A program made the position numbers and the translations under genes. Positions 25,875-37,301 of a stretch of DNA of 64,000 bases are shown piece after piece; the first letter of the stretch is position 1, and each line of letters opens with the position of its first letter. This DNA comes from Ptychodera flava (Eukaryota > Hemichordata > Enteropneusta > Ptychoderidae). The notes under the pieces are model-generated. The model saw nothing but the letters and a program-made list of their open reading frames with translations, made no database searches and was not told where the DNA came from. The stretch lies in assembly GCF_041260155.1 (NCBI RefSeq), contig NC_091933.1, positions 21,805,599-21,869,598 of the forward strand. Reading direction: 5' to 3'.

Positions 25875-26238
25875 TAATTTATATCGGAAATCTTTTTCAT
25901 AGTCGTGACTTTTGATGGAAGAAAACTAAAAACAAAATTAAATTGAACCGATTGAACGTGTATCCGTAAAGTTCGCACAACCTAGGCCTAGGTCTAGGCC
26001 TGCTGGTATCGCGTAAACTGCTTAGTGTCATTTTTCGACAAGCGTTTAATTACCCCTTGGCTTAATGATATCCCCCTCTCTCCGTACAGTATAATGCATA
26101 ATTCTGCGCTGCACGTAAAACAATTGGAAGTCACCCCTATTGACAAAATTAAAATATACAACACTTCTTTTTCAGAATTCTACACAGCTTCAATGAACTG
26201 TTATTAGATTTCTATATAATACTTATAGCCCTAAACTT

Positions 26239-26240
<2 letters not shown>

Positions 26241-26321
<81 letters not shown>

Positions 26322-26338
26322 CATCATTATTATTATTA
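26241..26338. repeat. AAT/ATT trinucleotide palindrome
   Basis: AAT units for about 40 bp followed directly by ATT units for about 58 bp, so the repeat can fold on itself. It lies about 150 bp upstream of exon 3 of copy C. Confidence 0.95.
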
Positions 26339-27827
26339 TATTGGTCTGAATTACATGAAACTCGCTGTTAATGGGTTCATTTCTCATCGTTGAATGACAT
26401 TGAAAATTGAATTAAAACTAAGAAAGAATCGTAGGCTAACAAAACATTTCTCCATGCTTTTGATGCTTTAACTTCAATCCGTAGGGCTGGCATCTTCATT
26501 AGCAGGAACATCGACTGCCCCCTTTATGGCATACTACTTCAAGAAACGACATGCACTCGCGAACGGACTAGCCATGACCGCTGTCGGCTTTGGATCTATA
26601 GTGACGCCGCTAGTAATTCAGTATTGTCTTGAGAGATATGGTTGGAGGGGGACACTCCTTGTATGAGCCGCTTTTAGTGTTGTACATATGTGTTGGATCG
26701 TTATTTCAGATTGCCGAGAAGAGGATTAAGCAAGTACCAGCAAAGAAATCTTGAAGACCAAGACAAATCGATTGTCGATGGTGAACATCCCGCAGCGGAT
26801 GACACAAAACGAAAACCGCTCACTCCATCGTCGGGTCGTTGTGGATTCATTTACTCGATATGCAAGATTTTCGACTGTTCCCTTTTTACCAGCGAACCCT
26901 TGTTTGTTGCGTTCGTCATCGCATATGCCATGGTGATTTGTGTACAAATATTATCAACCTTATATCTTGCGCCACTTATGTATAGCAAAGGCTTACAGGG
27001 ACAAAATGTTGCACTGTTGGTTTCGTTGTATGGTGCAGTATGGTATCGCTGCTGCACCAATTGGCGGCGTGCTTTTCGTTCGTCTGGGAACAGCGATACG
27101 GCCTCTTGGGATAGCCTGCATACTTTTTGGCGTCTTCGCATACCTTAAGATCATATCATTTCCACAACTTCGTTCGCCATCCTCAACACTATACCCGGAT
27201 TCTTCAGGGCCCTTACAGTATCACAGTCTCTCACGGCATTAAGACAAGTAGTTGGTTTAAAACGGTACACTTCTGCTTTTTTTGCTTGAGCCTATTATTC
27301 GGTGGTTTCACACAACTAGCTGTAACGCCACTAGGAGGTAAATACTTTCACATTTGAAGCTCTTATCGCGCCATTCACATTGACTGGCCTTGTTTCCAAT
27401 TCCATATTCGTCCTATTTGTTTTTTTATGGTGGTAAAGCAATCAATCACGAGAAACGTTTTACGCAATCAATCACTGGCGCATGTTCGCTATTCAGTCTC
27501 ATTTGCGCTCTCAACCTTAAAACAATGGGATATCATGCAGTAAGTCATAAGAGAAATAAGATAATTGCAATGCAACATACATTTTATCATAAAGTCAATG
27601 TCGAGAATGTTTATATCGTAAAGAAACATGGACTAAGCATTTTGCAGAATAGGCTCTAGAGCATTTGTAAAATTAAATATACATGTAGGTGCTACATATT
27701 ACGTGTTGTAGGAAAATTGAAATATAAAAAGAAATTCACGGTAAGGATGAACGTATATGTCACAGCGTCCCACAGCCACCAAGCGAAAACACCTGTTTAC
27801 CTAAACAACTGTGAACCGCGTCATTAA

Positions 27828-28181
27828 GGCTAAAACAATAAATTGTGCTGTTCCGATAACATGGTTTTCAAAAATAGGGTAGGTAGGTCTGCAGGATTTT
27901 TTACAAAATATTTTGATTTTTAAATATGATTTTTTTTCAGGGGTTCAGGGCGGTCAAACACTTGCCACATTTCCAGAAAAATGTAAAATACATATGAAAG
28001 GAAAAAAAACATAAAAGACATCGTCGTTCAAACGACAATCAAATGTCAAATAACGAACGCTGATTTTACGGGTTTTTTCTTTCTTTTTTTATTTCCGTGT
28101 TTACGTAGTAAAAAAAAGTTTAGGGTCGGCAGGAAAAAAATAGGTAGGTCGGGTTATGGGAACAGCACATTTTTTTTTGCC
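27828..28181. mobile_element. 354-bp PIF/Harbinger-like MITE
   Basis: Termini start GGC and end GCC with inverted ends sharing TGTGCTGTTCC (left 27843 onward; right as GGAACAGCACA near 28160) and a GGTAGGTAGGTC-type inner block. TAA lies directly on both sides (27825-27827 and 28182-28184), the target site expected for PIF/Harbinger. No coding capacity. It sits in intron 3 of copy C. Confidence 0.7.
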
Positions 28182-29068
28182 TAACCCTGTCGTCAAATGT
28201 GTCGTCAAAAACGACCCTCAAGACATCACAATGAGTTAATCCAACATTTCTGAAACATATTTGCGATATCAGTGGACTTCTACATAAGTGAATTTATGAT
28301 TTTATGATCCAGCACACCAATAAACACTCTTTGTGACAAGGTTAAGAACAAAGTGACATAGTACTCATGATTTCCTTTTGCCCTACCACCTCTGTGTTTT
28401 TCTGCAGAATATATGATACTTGTACGAATGCTTTCATGTTTGCCACCCGATGTTTTATTTTATTATCAAACAAAGAGGGTAGATACCTTTTTCATTAACT
28501 TTCTTACGAATTCGTTTGAAAGCATCAAAGGTGGTGTTGGTAACACGTGGCACTTTATGAATGGAGTGCTGTATAAACAGGTTCACCACTGAGAGTGAGC
28601 AGTTTCATGATAATTTGTAGATTCCGAAAGTTGTGACCAGATCCTATGTCCTCTTATCAATTTCGATTGGTCACAATCAACAGGGTGAGAGCGGATAGTA
28701 CCGTAAAATTGCCATTACTACATTGTGCACAGTTTCAAATCTTAAGTTACATACACCTATTGTTAATTCTTCTAACTTTTTATTGTTACCCCTCCCAAGG
28801 TTACCTTCGTGACTACACAGGAAACTACAGAGCCACTTTCTTACTCGCTGGTAGCATTGGAGTCTGCAGCGGTTTATTGCTAATTGTTGGATGTCTAGCC
28901 TTGAAGAGGCGAGCAAAATTGGATTCCACATAATGTCTAAGAAGAATTGAAGAATCAGCAATGAGATAACAACCTCAATGACGTGAACAGATTGTATTTT
29001 AAGTGTCAAGAGCTAATCAAATGAGACGGCTACCAAAATATCCATATTTCTATATGTTTCCGTTTACC

Positions 29069-29175
29069 TATGTATGTATGTATTATGTATGTATGTATGT
29101 ATGTATGTATGTATGTATATATGTATGTATGTAGTGCCAACAGACAGACAGGCAGGCAGACAGACAGACAGACAG
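29069..29175. repeat. ATGT and CAGA tetranucleotide microsatellites
   Basis: GTAT units (29069-29133) followed by CAGACAGACAGGCAGA units, 3' of copy C. Confidence 0.95.
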
Positions 29176-29589
29176 AATCGCTGCGACATTAGCTCATGTG
29201 TATGAACACGTGAGCGAAAAACGACTTTCTTATTTTGCATTATCTCTCCTCATTCTAAAATGGCATGGGCTAAACAGTGATTAATAACACAATTTGAAAA
29301 ACTGAAATGCCTCTTATTCAAAATGTAAAACTTTATTACCAAACAAAGTAATTGTTTTGTGTTATAGCATTTATAGAATATAATGTGAAATTTTCAGAAA
29401 AGTTGACCCGGCCAGAGTGGAGTTAGCCTAAATTCTTTTGAAATCTTGACATTAGGAGAAAAGAGGGGCCAGGAAATCGGTTGATTTGCATATATTTGCA
29501 TAAATTAACACTTCTTTATTAAGCACTGCCTGACAAGCGAAAAGGTGAACCAAACCAATAGTGTAATCTTGGCTTAGCAAATTAATTAA

Positions 29590-30520
29590 AATTGAATTAA
29601 TGTTTGCAAAAAAATGATTTTTGAGCAAATACGCCGTGTTGGGTGCAGCGCCCCCTTAAGATAATCCGTAGATACCTGTATATCAAAGCAATCAGATGAA
29701 TAGTTTTTGAGAAACAAATTTGTTGATCAAATATGACAAAAATTGCCTCGGATACATAATTGCGGATTTTATTATTGTTTAATTTAAATTGTTTAAACAC
29801 ACTTAGTTGATCAGTAGGAACCTTTATACCAAATCAAAGCTATCAAACGAGTCGACTAGTATGGCAAAAATTGTTCCCCCCCCCAAAAAAATACAAAATT
29901 GTACAGTAGATTTCATCATAATTTTAATATGTTTTGTTTTGATCATATATCTAAACCTGTGTACCAAATATCAAAGCTATAAGACGAGCGATTTTTGAAA
30001 GAGAAAAATTGACGAAAATTGACAAAAATGCCTTAAAATACAAATTTCCTTATTTCTGCATGATTTGAAAATATCTGAAGTACGTCAACACTATGGATCT
30101 AACCCTAATATCAAAGCTGTCTGACCAGTAGTTTCGAAGAAGATTTTAAAAGAGTTTTGACAAAAATGACAAAAATTGCCTTAAAATGCAAATTTGTATA
30201 TTTTATCAATTTGAAAAGTGTGAATAATACCATCCCTTGGTATTATTCGAACCATCCGTTAAGGAGGAGAAGATTTTTGCCCCAAAATAGCCAAATTAGC
30301 CTGTAAAATACAAATTTGCATGTTTCATTATAATTTGAAGAAATCTGATTACGGTCATCCCTGGCAACCTGTATTCCAAATATCAAAGTAATCAGACTGG
30401 CTGTTTTGAAGAAGTTGTTTGGAATGTAAAAAGTTGCCAGACACAAAAATGGATTAATCACGTTGAGTTAATGCGTAAGAACTTGTCTTGTATACCAAGT
30501 ATCAAAGCTATCAGACGACT
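29590..30520. repeat. Diverged tandem repeat, about 140-bp period
   Basis: A motif close to CCAAATATCAAAGCTATCAG then ACGA recurs near 29683, 29826, 29962, 30107, 30373 and 30497, each followed by TTTTTGA-type text and GACAAAAATTGCC, then AAAATRCAAATTT. Units are heavily diverged. One unit spacing (30107-30373) is doubled, suggesting a decayed copy between. Confidence 0.75.
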
Positions 30521-33159
30521 AGTTATTAATGAATACCTTGTTTTCAAAACTGTTCAAAATTGTCCCTGTTTATCATCTTTACAAACATAGCTGCTCTAAT
30601 GCAGTGTTACAGCTTATGAATGTCATATTGATATCATCATTGCATATCATCATTGCATATGAATATTTGTCAAATTTCGCAGATTTTTTCGTGTCTGCAT
30701 CATTTCCTCTCACTTTGTCGTGACTATCTTTCTATTTCGAACACCTCTTCTGAAAGTATCTCTACTGTGTCTGCAAGGTGAACATTCTCATGGAAATTAG
30801 TTTTTTAGCTGTGCTCACTCAAGGGACAAATGGAAAATAGCGGAATCTTCGGACTACACAAATAATTCCATGAAGAAACATGTTGTTGGGTTGTTTTCCC
30901 ATAACGTTTCCCCTTTACACAGGGGCAAGAGAGAGACCAATGCCCATTTCCTTATCATATAGTGAGGTTTTAACTTGTGTTCATCATGGCGTTCTCTCAG
31001 TAGCTAATTAAAACTCACATTCTTAAACTCATCACAGTGTTTTGGATTGCCTTCGCATAAGGATCTGTGTGTTTCTAAATATCGTTGCCGTCTGTGGTTT
31101 TTGAAAAACTTTTAAAAAATATGTAAACACCAGATGTGAAATGAATGTGCTCACGTGTTTTACAACAGGTTCATCAATAGTAGTACGCTTCATAGAACAA
31201 TCAGATATCTGTTATATACTATATGTAGCAGGTTTAATCAACTTTCGCACAGTACTCTCAGAGTTAAATCACAAATTGTGTTGGTCTTTTTTGCAAACAG
31301 ACAGAGAGTAAAAATGTGTAACTGAAGATTTCTCGCAGGTGGGCCACAAAACATTACATCCCAAAGCAAAGGTCGCTAACCACCACCCCGCATTACATTA
31401 CATGTCAGAGGTGTGGCAAGATGGAACGCATGAGAACATCATGTAGTCTACTCGACTGAAGCTCGTTAATGGGATAAAAACATCACAGTACTGAAGATTT
31501 CCCATAATTCATCACGATTTGTACACACGGAAACTCCTCCGTGAAATCTACTGTGTTTCCCATGTGTAGACAAATTCACAGACTAGTTTTTTAAATTCTG
31601 AAATCGTTCTTTTGAGGACACCATTCTTCTCAATTCCCATTTTAAATGATTTAGAAAAGTATGCTTGATTGAGAGAGGAGAAGCATTTTTGTACAATTTT
31701 CCACTGATTGTGTCTTCAGCCATACAGAATAATGTAATGAAAAGTAGGGAGACTAGTTGTACCTGTTTTATGAAACAAAAGGATATTGATTTTTTCCAAA
31801 CAGAAAGACAAAAGAAATTTGCATGCTAAGTTTCCTCAGAGAATGACCCCTTCAGTTTGTCATAACTTGCTGCCTAAAAGTATGACATTTATAGTACCTG
31901 CAGAATGTGACTTTTATGGTTATATAATGGTTTCTTTGAATTTTATACTGAAATATCGAATCGTACTTTCAATAGATATAATTAATCAAGAATCTAGTGG
32001 TTTTAGATTATTGCTTTCAGGCAGTACTGAAAAGGTAATAAAAAATTTAATGTCGTGTGTACAAATTAAACTGAATTGTGGGTGATTTATTGTACTGTGA
32101 ACATGTTTGCGTAATTAAAGTCAACTGAGAGGATGGAGAAAAATCTTGTCTAGAAAGGTCGTGTGTTGAGAGAGTGTTTCCCATACCCATAACCAAAATA
32201 TATTTTCAGTTTTTACGCAAATCATTTGTTTTTCATGAAGATCTGATGAATGCCGAGAGCTAACGAAAAATGGCTTACTTCTAGACTGTTTGCATGAACA
32301 TTCATGATCCGAAGTGTTATCTAAATTTACATGTATCTCTCTACTCTTGTGAAGAAATTCGCAGTCTTTCGAGCGATTGATACTTGCATATGAAATGCCC
32401 CCTCTTTCCTTTCTATTCATGTTGAGCTTCAGCCGGATGGGGTGATAATTTACATCGATTACCAAGACCCTGAACTGGATCCCCTTTCAATCCATAATGT
32501 CTCAAACTAAAGACGTCTTTCCTTTATTGTAATTTTATTGTGAAATTTACTTATCACCCATTTTACGAAAAAATGTCATAAAAATGAGAAATTCAGTCGC
32601 AAGGTCTGGCTTTTACTATGGTTACCCTTGGTATTACTCTAAAGTCAGGTGTACATTGAAGGCATTTCGAACTGTTTTTATTGATATATGTGACGCCTTA
32701 TGTCATGTCGACCGTATGATGATTCTCTTTACTTTAAATTTATATGTGTTCCAAACTCTAATACATTCTGTGAAGCATTGCTTGGCAGAGAGTAGTAAAT
32801 CGAAAAACGCAGTCGGTACGTTTGTTGGGAATTAATACCAATTTGCCTTGCATATCGTTGATATTCAAGTCCCGATCCACGGAAAAGCCTTTCTGCGGTA
32901 CATAGAAATTATAACTCTGTAGAATTCTCCAAGGTATGTGATTATATTTCACCCTGTGAAATCTTTGTATACGTTTGATCCGTGATCACGTCATTATAAC
33001 TGTTGCAATCATCATTGTCATCATCATTATATCGTCATAGTAGTCCTCGTTCTCGTCATCATTGTAATTATCTTTTGAAGGGTTGACCTTCGGGGAAACG
33101 ACCTTCTGTATAGAGAAGGTGCTTTTGCTGAAGTTTATAACTTCATACTTTGCACCATC
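30521..33159. other. Intergenic region between copies C and D, no gene seen
   Basis: Only short reading frames, for example 31786-32085 plus and 32465-32121 minus, without recognisable domains. Confidence 0.4.
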
Positions 33160-33356
33160 TTACTCAGTCACCGTTAACGATTCCGTGACGTCAGGGGTGA
33201 CTCCTCCATCTTCTTGAGATTTCGGTTTCGAGTCATTGCTCGCCAGTCTCTGTAGGACCAATGATCCCACGACTAACACTAACCCGCCGCAAACACCCAT
33301 ACTGCCGGCCAATATGAAGGCAGCTCGGTAGCTTTCGAAGAAGTCACGGAGATACC
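33160..33356 (-). CDS. MCT copy D exon 4
   Basis: Codes for G-Y-L-R-D-F-F-E-S-Y, TM12 and a C-terminal tail ending L-T-V-T-E with stop. Acceptor is ACGCCCAG. Confidence 0.9.
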
Positions 33357-34686
33357 CTGGGCGTAGAAAAGTGACCAGTTCTGTGTTAGGTAACATCAAT
33401 CAATGCAGTGTGCAGCAATATACACATATTGACTGCCATGAGGGCAACAGCATACGTCTGTACCCCGAGGGACTGTGAGTCACCCCCAAAAACACTGTTC
33501 ACGGCCGAGGGAAACAGTCTGTTTTTGGGGTGACTCACAGGCCCGAGGGGTTAAAGACGTATGCTGTTGCCCTCATGGCCAGTCAATATGTGTTTTGTAA
33601 CACATCTCATCCGCAGCCATGCATAAGAACGTACTGTACACAAAACTCATGTAGGCCTATGATGTAATGTGTTGGAGTGGTTCGGTACGAAAACGTTTTT
33701 CCTAACAGGCCCGGATCGCAATACTTCAGAACGTTCAATGCACCTTTGATTATAGTTTTCGTCCGTTTCGAGTCCTTGTTGGAAACCAAAGCATTCAATT
33801 CTTCTTCAGAAAGTAGGATAAACCAAAACAATTCTCGACTATCGTTTCGATCGGCCGCAGACGACATCTTTGTTTACATTCCGGTCCGCGCACGCGTCAA
33901 TGTCGTTTTTGACGTCAGCGGGCATCATTTTTCGGAACTGATGCCTGGCAGGCAACAGTTCCAACAAATGATGCCTGATGACGTCGTTTACGTGGATCAG
34001 CACAAAAAGAATGCATCCCACGTGACTATCAACTGGCGAATTAGAATACAGACTGCGGATGAGGTGTGTTACAATAAGTATTGTAATTGTTCTGTATGCA
34101 AATTAATCGTGGCGTATTAATAATGGAACATCAGCGGCTTGCGTATCGTACGACGTAAACTACACAGAGGAAATTCAGAGCAGAATGACATTAAAGAGTG
34201 GCAATCGTATCGCAAAGGTTAAACCAAATTAGCATATAAGGATTTTATACCTCTGCTGATTAAGTGTTATCTATTGCTTTTGGGTGTAAAAAGAATGCCC
34301 GCGTCTTCAAAAATTTAAACTATGTTAAATGAAATCACTGTCAGTGACGTTATAATATCTAATAGCATTTACATCCGGTGAATGTTCATGACCTTCTTCC
34401 AGCAAAACACCAAATGACCTTCTAAAGAAAAAAAAATCGGGCAAGTGCAATAACACTGAAAAGAGAATCCATGGGAACTTTCAAATTTGTGATTGTATTC
34501 GACAAAGTTGTGACCGCATGGATGATTCCTGTTTTATACCGTCTGTTTGTTATTTCGAGGCTATTTAATGCAGCGTGCGTACGAGGCGCCAAATGTAAAA
34601 AAAAAATCACACAATCACACTTATTTAAGAGATAGAACAGATGGAAAATGTATTTACAGAGAGGAATTTTCAATGTATATATTTTC

Positions 34687-34783
<97 letters not shown>

Positions 34784-36039
34784 AGAAGGTGATAACTATA
34801 CCTGCCGTCGACGGACCAATAAGTTGTGCCAAACCATTAAGCAATTGCCACCAGCCGAAAGCAGACGTATACAGTTTCAAACCAACTATCTGTCTCAATG
34901 CTGTCATGCTCTGCGATGCATAGATGGCCCTACAGATTCCAAGCATGCAGTGTAAGATGGCAAATGAAGTCGCCGATGATGCCAGGCTCAGCAGGTACAT
35001 GACTGTACCATAGACGAGGTAGACAACACCGAGAGGCCACACTAACGGGGTTGGCAGCCTACTGAAGAGAAAGCCGAAAAGTGGTCCTCCGACCACGGCA
35101 CTTGCACCGAACACAGAGAGCAAAAGCGCGACTTGTCGTTCGTCCAAGTCTCGCTCATACATGATCGGAGCGAGGTACAAGGATGCTGTGAATTGTGCGC
35201 AACTCATCATAGAGCCACCTAGGATGAATATCACATATACATAATTTCGTATGAAAACTGAACAGTCAAGGGTATCATATATAAGCTTCATTACTCCACG
35301 AACACGAGATAAGTGAAGCAACGATTTGTGTTCTGCGACTTCTTTTGGCACATTTTCATCGACGAAAAGACATCGACTTTGTTCTTCAGGATTTTGAAGA
35401 CGGCACTTTCTTCGTTTTCTCGTCGGCATTTTGAAAAAAGAGGCCCCAACGCACATGTTCGCAAGGAGAGCAGCATTGATCAGAAGCGTACCTCTCCAGC
35501 CATAATTCTCAAGAGAGTACCGAAAAACAAACGGCATTAACACGGATCCACACCCAAAACCGGTCCAAGCTAGTCCGTTCGCAAGTGCTTGTCGCTTATT
35601 GAAATAGTATCCTATGAATGGGGTCGCCGGTGTCATCACCAGTGAATATGCCAGTCCTGTGGAGGAAAGAAAGAAACGTGTTGCTGTATTCAAACTCAAA
35701 ACATGATCATGTTATTGACATGGAGGTAGTACATTAAAATTAACAAGTGATTGCGCATGACACACTGTAAATCAACTTGCCTCCAAGTCAGAAGACACTG
35801 ACCAGGATATAGAGCAGTGCGGTAGTTGTAGCTTATAGGAGCTGCGTTTATTATGCATGATGAATACATGCACAGTATTGAGGATGTGAGTCAAATGCAG
35901 CAAATAGTTTAGGAAAACGTTATTAAAGCTCCCGCCTATTGCAGATATTGAACATTGGCTCACATTCAAAGGTGAAATATGTTTCCCCATAACAATATAC
36001 TCTATTATTGACGTAAACGGTACATCTTGCTGTCATCCA

Positions 36040-36098
<59 letters not shown>

Positions 36099-36458
36099 CT
36101 AAATCTTCGAATCTGTCACCGAGGCTTGATATTTTTCAAGACATACTAACATGCACGCTTACCGTTTAAGAAGCCGGCGGTGAGAGTCAGCTGCCAGATA
36201 CTGTTAGAAAATGAACCCAGCAGTAAGGAGGTAAAGGCAAGAAAGCTTCCGGCAAATATTACCTTTCTGTGTCCAAATTTCTTTGACAGTGCAGCTGCAA
36301 CCGGACCTATAGAATGTGCACAAATTATTGATCATGGAGATAAGACAACTTGGCCCCTTCCTAAATTGGATACATACTTATACATACACATACATACATA
36401 CATACAACATGCATACATACATACATGCATACATACATACATACATTCATACATACAT

Positions 36459-36497
<39 letters not shown>

Positions 36498-37301
36498 TAC
36501 ATACATTTATTCATACAGACATTACATGCATGCATGCATGCCTACCTTCTTCCTACCTACCTACCTACCTACCTACCTACCTACTACATACATACGTACA
36601 TGAGCCATGTGATACTGAGTTATCAAGGTCAGTTATCAGTTGTCAGATTGCTGGGGTCACAAGGCTAGTGTTCCTGTCAGGATTATGAGAATGATGTGTT
36701 TGACAATCAAATGTGTGTCAGATTTGTATGCCATTTTATGGCAGTAACATCTACAATTTGTTACCGACATACCGAAAGGTACTGAGATGGACTGAAATGG
36801 TCATCTGTCATCGATGAAAGTTCACAACAGTAATACATTTCAATACAGCTTTTCATCCAGCGGGTAATGTCATTCTGATTAGGCTGATGCGATGGTCATA
36901 AATGCTTCATCAAGGGGTCTAAGCTGTTTTAGAAAGACATCAGCAGGTTGTTTTGTAACGGGTTTATTATATATAAAACACGCGATGACGATTAATAAGT
37001 ATACCTTCCAGGTAGGCAACTTTTACCCACCTGCAGCAAATGACATGCTCGAAGATATCGAGTTTATCCACGATGTTGTACCGGCCTCAGAGTCAAAGTA
37101 CTCCACAAATGCCACAAAGACCATACCCGAGGAAGAAACTGTGCCGCGGACGATGAAAGTCAGAATAAAAAGCCCAAGCACGACAAACCAACCATATCCT
37201 CCTTCGAGATAGTCTGCGCTGTCTGTTGAAGTCTGTTTCACTTGTGTGCCTTCCATTTGGCCGTGTGACGCTCGAAAGACTACCTTGTTTTTGTCTGACA
37301 T
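33160..37301 (-). CDS. MCT copy D: intact SLC16-like monocarboxylate-transporter family protein (488 aa)
   Basis: Multipass plasma-membrane transporter of the SLC16 family within the major facilitator superfamily. Exons 37301-37031, 36306-36163, 35656-34802 and 33356-33160 join in frame (271+144+855+197 nt = 489 codons with stop), all introns phase 1 with canonical ends. TM1 has E33-G-G-Y-G-W38; TM5 has Y-Y-F-N-K-R-Q-A-L-A-N-G, both SLC16 signatures; exon 4 starts G-Y-L-R-D and encodes TM12 and a Ser/Thr/Glu-rich cytosolic tail. A Lys/Arg-rich loop (R-K-R-R-K-C-R) separates the TM1-6 and TM7-12 halves. The start Met (M-S-D-K-N-K) was chosen as the first giving a plausible hydrophilic N terminus; a Met 9 codons upstream is possible. 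The residues known for H+-lactate coupling in mammalian MCT1 are not evident, so substrate is unknown. Intron 3 carries a CA/TA repeat beside the donor. Confidence 0.9.
33423..33592. mobile_element. 170-bp hairpin element in intron 3 of copy D
   Basis: The sequence folds back almost completely: the left arm begins CACATATTGACTGCCATGAG, the right arm ends CTCATGGCCAGTCAATATGTG (one base less than fully matched), with CCCCAAAAACA pairing near the centre at about 33508. No coding. Family not recognised. Confidence 0.75.
33595..34074. mobile_element. TIR-bounded fragment with a recombinase-like reading frame
   Basis: Inverted termini TTGTAACACATCTCATCCGC and its near-perfect reverse complement (34053-34074) enclose 480 bp. 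Inside, the minus frame 33867-33607 begins with a 60-residue stretch containing L-S-E-E-E-L-N-A-L-V, N-K-D-S-K-R-T-K and A-L-N-V-L-K. This resembles the N-terminal domain of Crypton-type/KIAA1958-like tyrosine recombinases. The catalytic part is missing. A second small palindrome lies at about 33910-33985. It is inside intron 3 of copy D. The recombinase link is my recollection of the family and is unproven. Confidence 0.45.
34691..34778. repeat. CA/TA dinucleotide repeat beside the exon 3 donor of copy D
   Basis: About 44 bp of CA followed by about 44 bp of TA. On the transcribed strand of copy D this is a TA then TG run starting about 23 nt inside the intron. Confidence 0.97.
34802..35656 (-). 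CDS. MCT copy D exon 3
   Basis: Codes for residues about 139-423: TM4/5 with the Y-F-N-K-R motif, the central basic loop, and TM7-TM11. Acceptor CCACAG; donor GTATAG directly after S-T-A. Reading beyond the donor gives only Tyr/Ile and Val/Cys dipeptide repeats from the intron microsatellite. Confidence 0.9.
36041..36098. repeat. TC dinucleotide microsatellite in intron 2 of copy D
   Basis: TC run broken only twice (TTC and CC), in the intron just 3' of exon 2 on the coding strand. Confidence 0.95.
36163..36306 (-). CDS. MCT copy D exon 2 (144 nt)
   Basis: Codes for the P-V-A-A-A-L-S-K-K-F-G-H-R-K segment and TM3, ending L-N-G. It has the same length as exon 2 of copies B, C and E. Acceptor CTATAG, donor GTAAGC. 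It has no internal start of its own and was found by homology. Confidence 0.88.
36371..36605. repeat. Compound ACAT/GACA/TGCA/CTAC microsatellite in intron 1 of copy D
   Basis: Successive tetranucleotide blocks ACAT, GACA, TGCA and CTAC. The long Tyr/Ile/His reading frames here are products of the repeat. Confidence 0.95.
37031..37301 (-). CDS. MCT copy D exon 1
   Basis: Codes for residues 1-90 and the first base of codon 91: hydrophilic N terminus, E-G-G-Y-G-W motif and TM1-TM2 start. The donor is GTGGGT after a phase 1 base. Confidence 0.88.

Larger units (their letters stand above)
21063..28933 (+). pseudogene. MCT copy C: SLC16-like transporter pseudogene
   Basis: Four exons: exon 1 21063-21288 (I-P-E-G-G-Y-G-W-F-V-V-L, open), exon 2 22278-22421 (144 nt, open), exon 3 26485-27337, exon 4 28800-28933 (G-Y-L-R-D-Y-T-G to a TAA). 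Splice signals are canonical and all introns phase 1. Exon 3 is broken: TGA at 26664-26666, then a net 1-bp change between 26664 and 26715, a 1-bp gain near 27040 and a 1-bp loss near 27155, each judged against copy B. Exons 1, 2 and 4 look undamaged, so decay is concentrated in exon 3. It is the inverted partner of copy B. Introns hold a microsatellite and tandem array (intron 2) and a Harbinger-like MITE (intron 3). Its proximal promoter is separated from the start by a 767-bp element. I infer that no full transporter is made. Confidence 0.85.

Noticed and set aside
34422..34801. Continuation of MCT copy D exon 3 past its donor
   Set aside because: The extension encodes dinucleotide-repeat dipeptides. 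The donor at 34801 and exon 4 at 33356 give the conserved G-Y-L-R-D junction.
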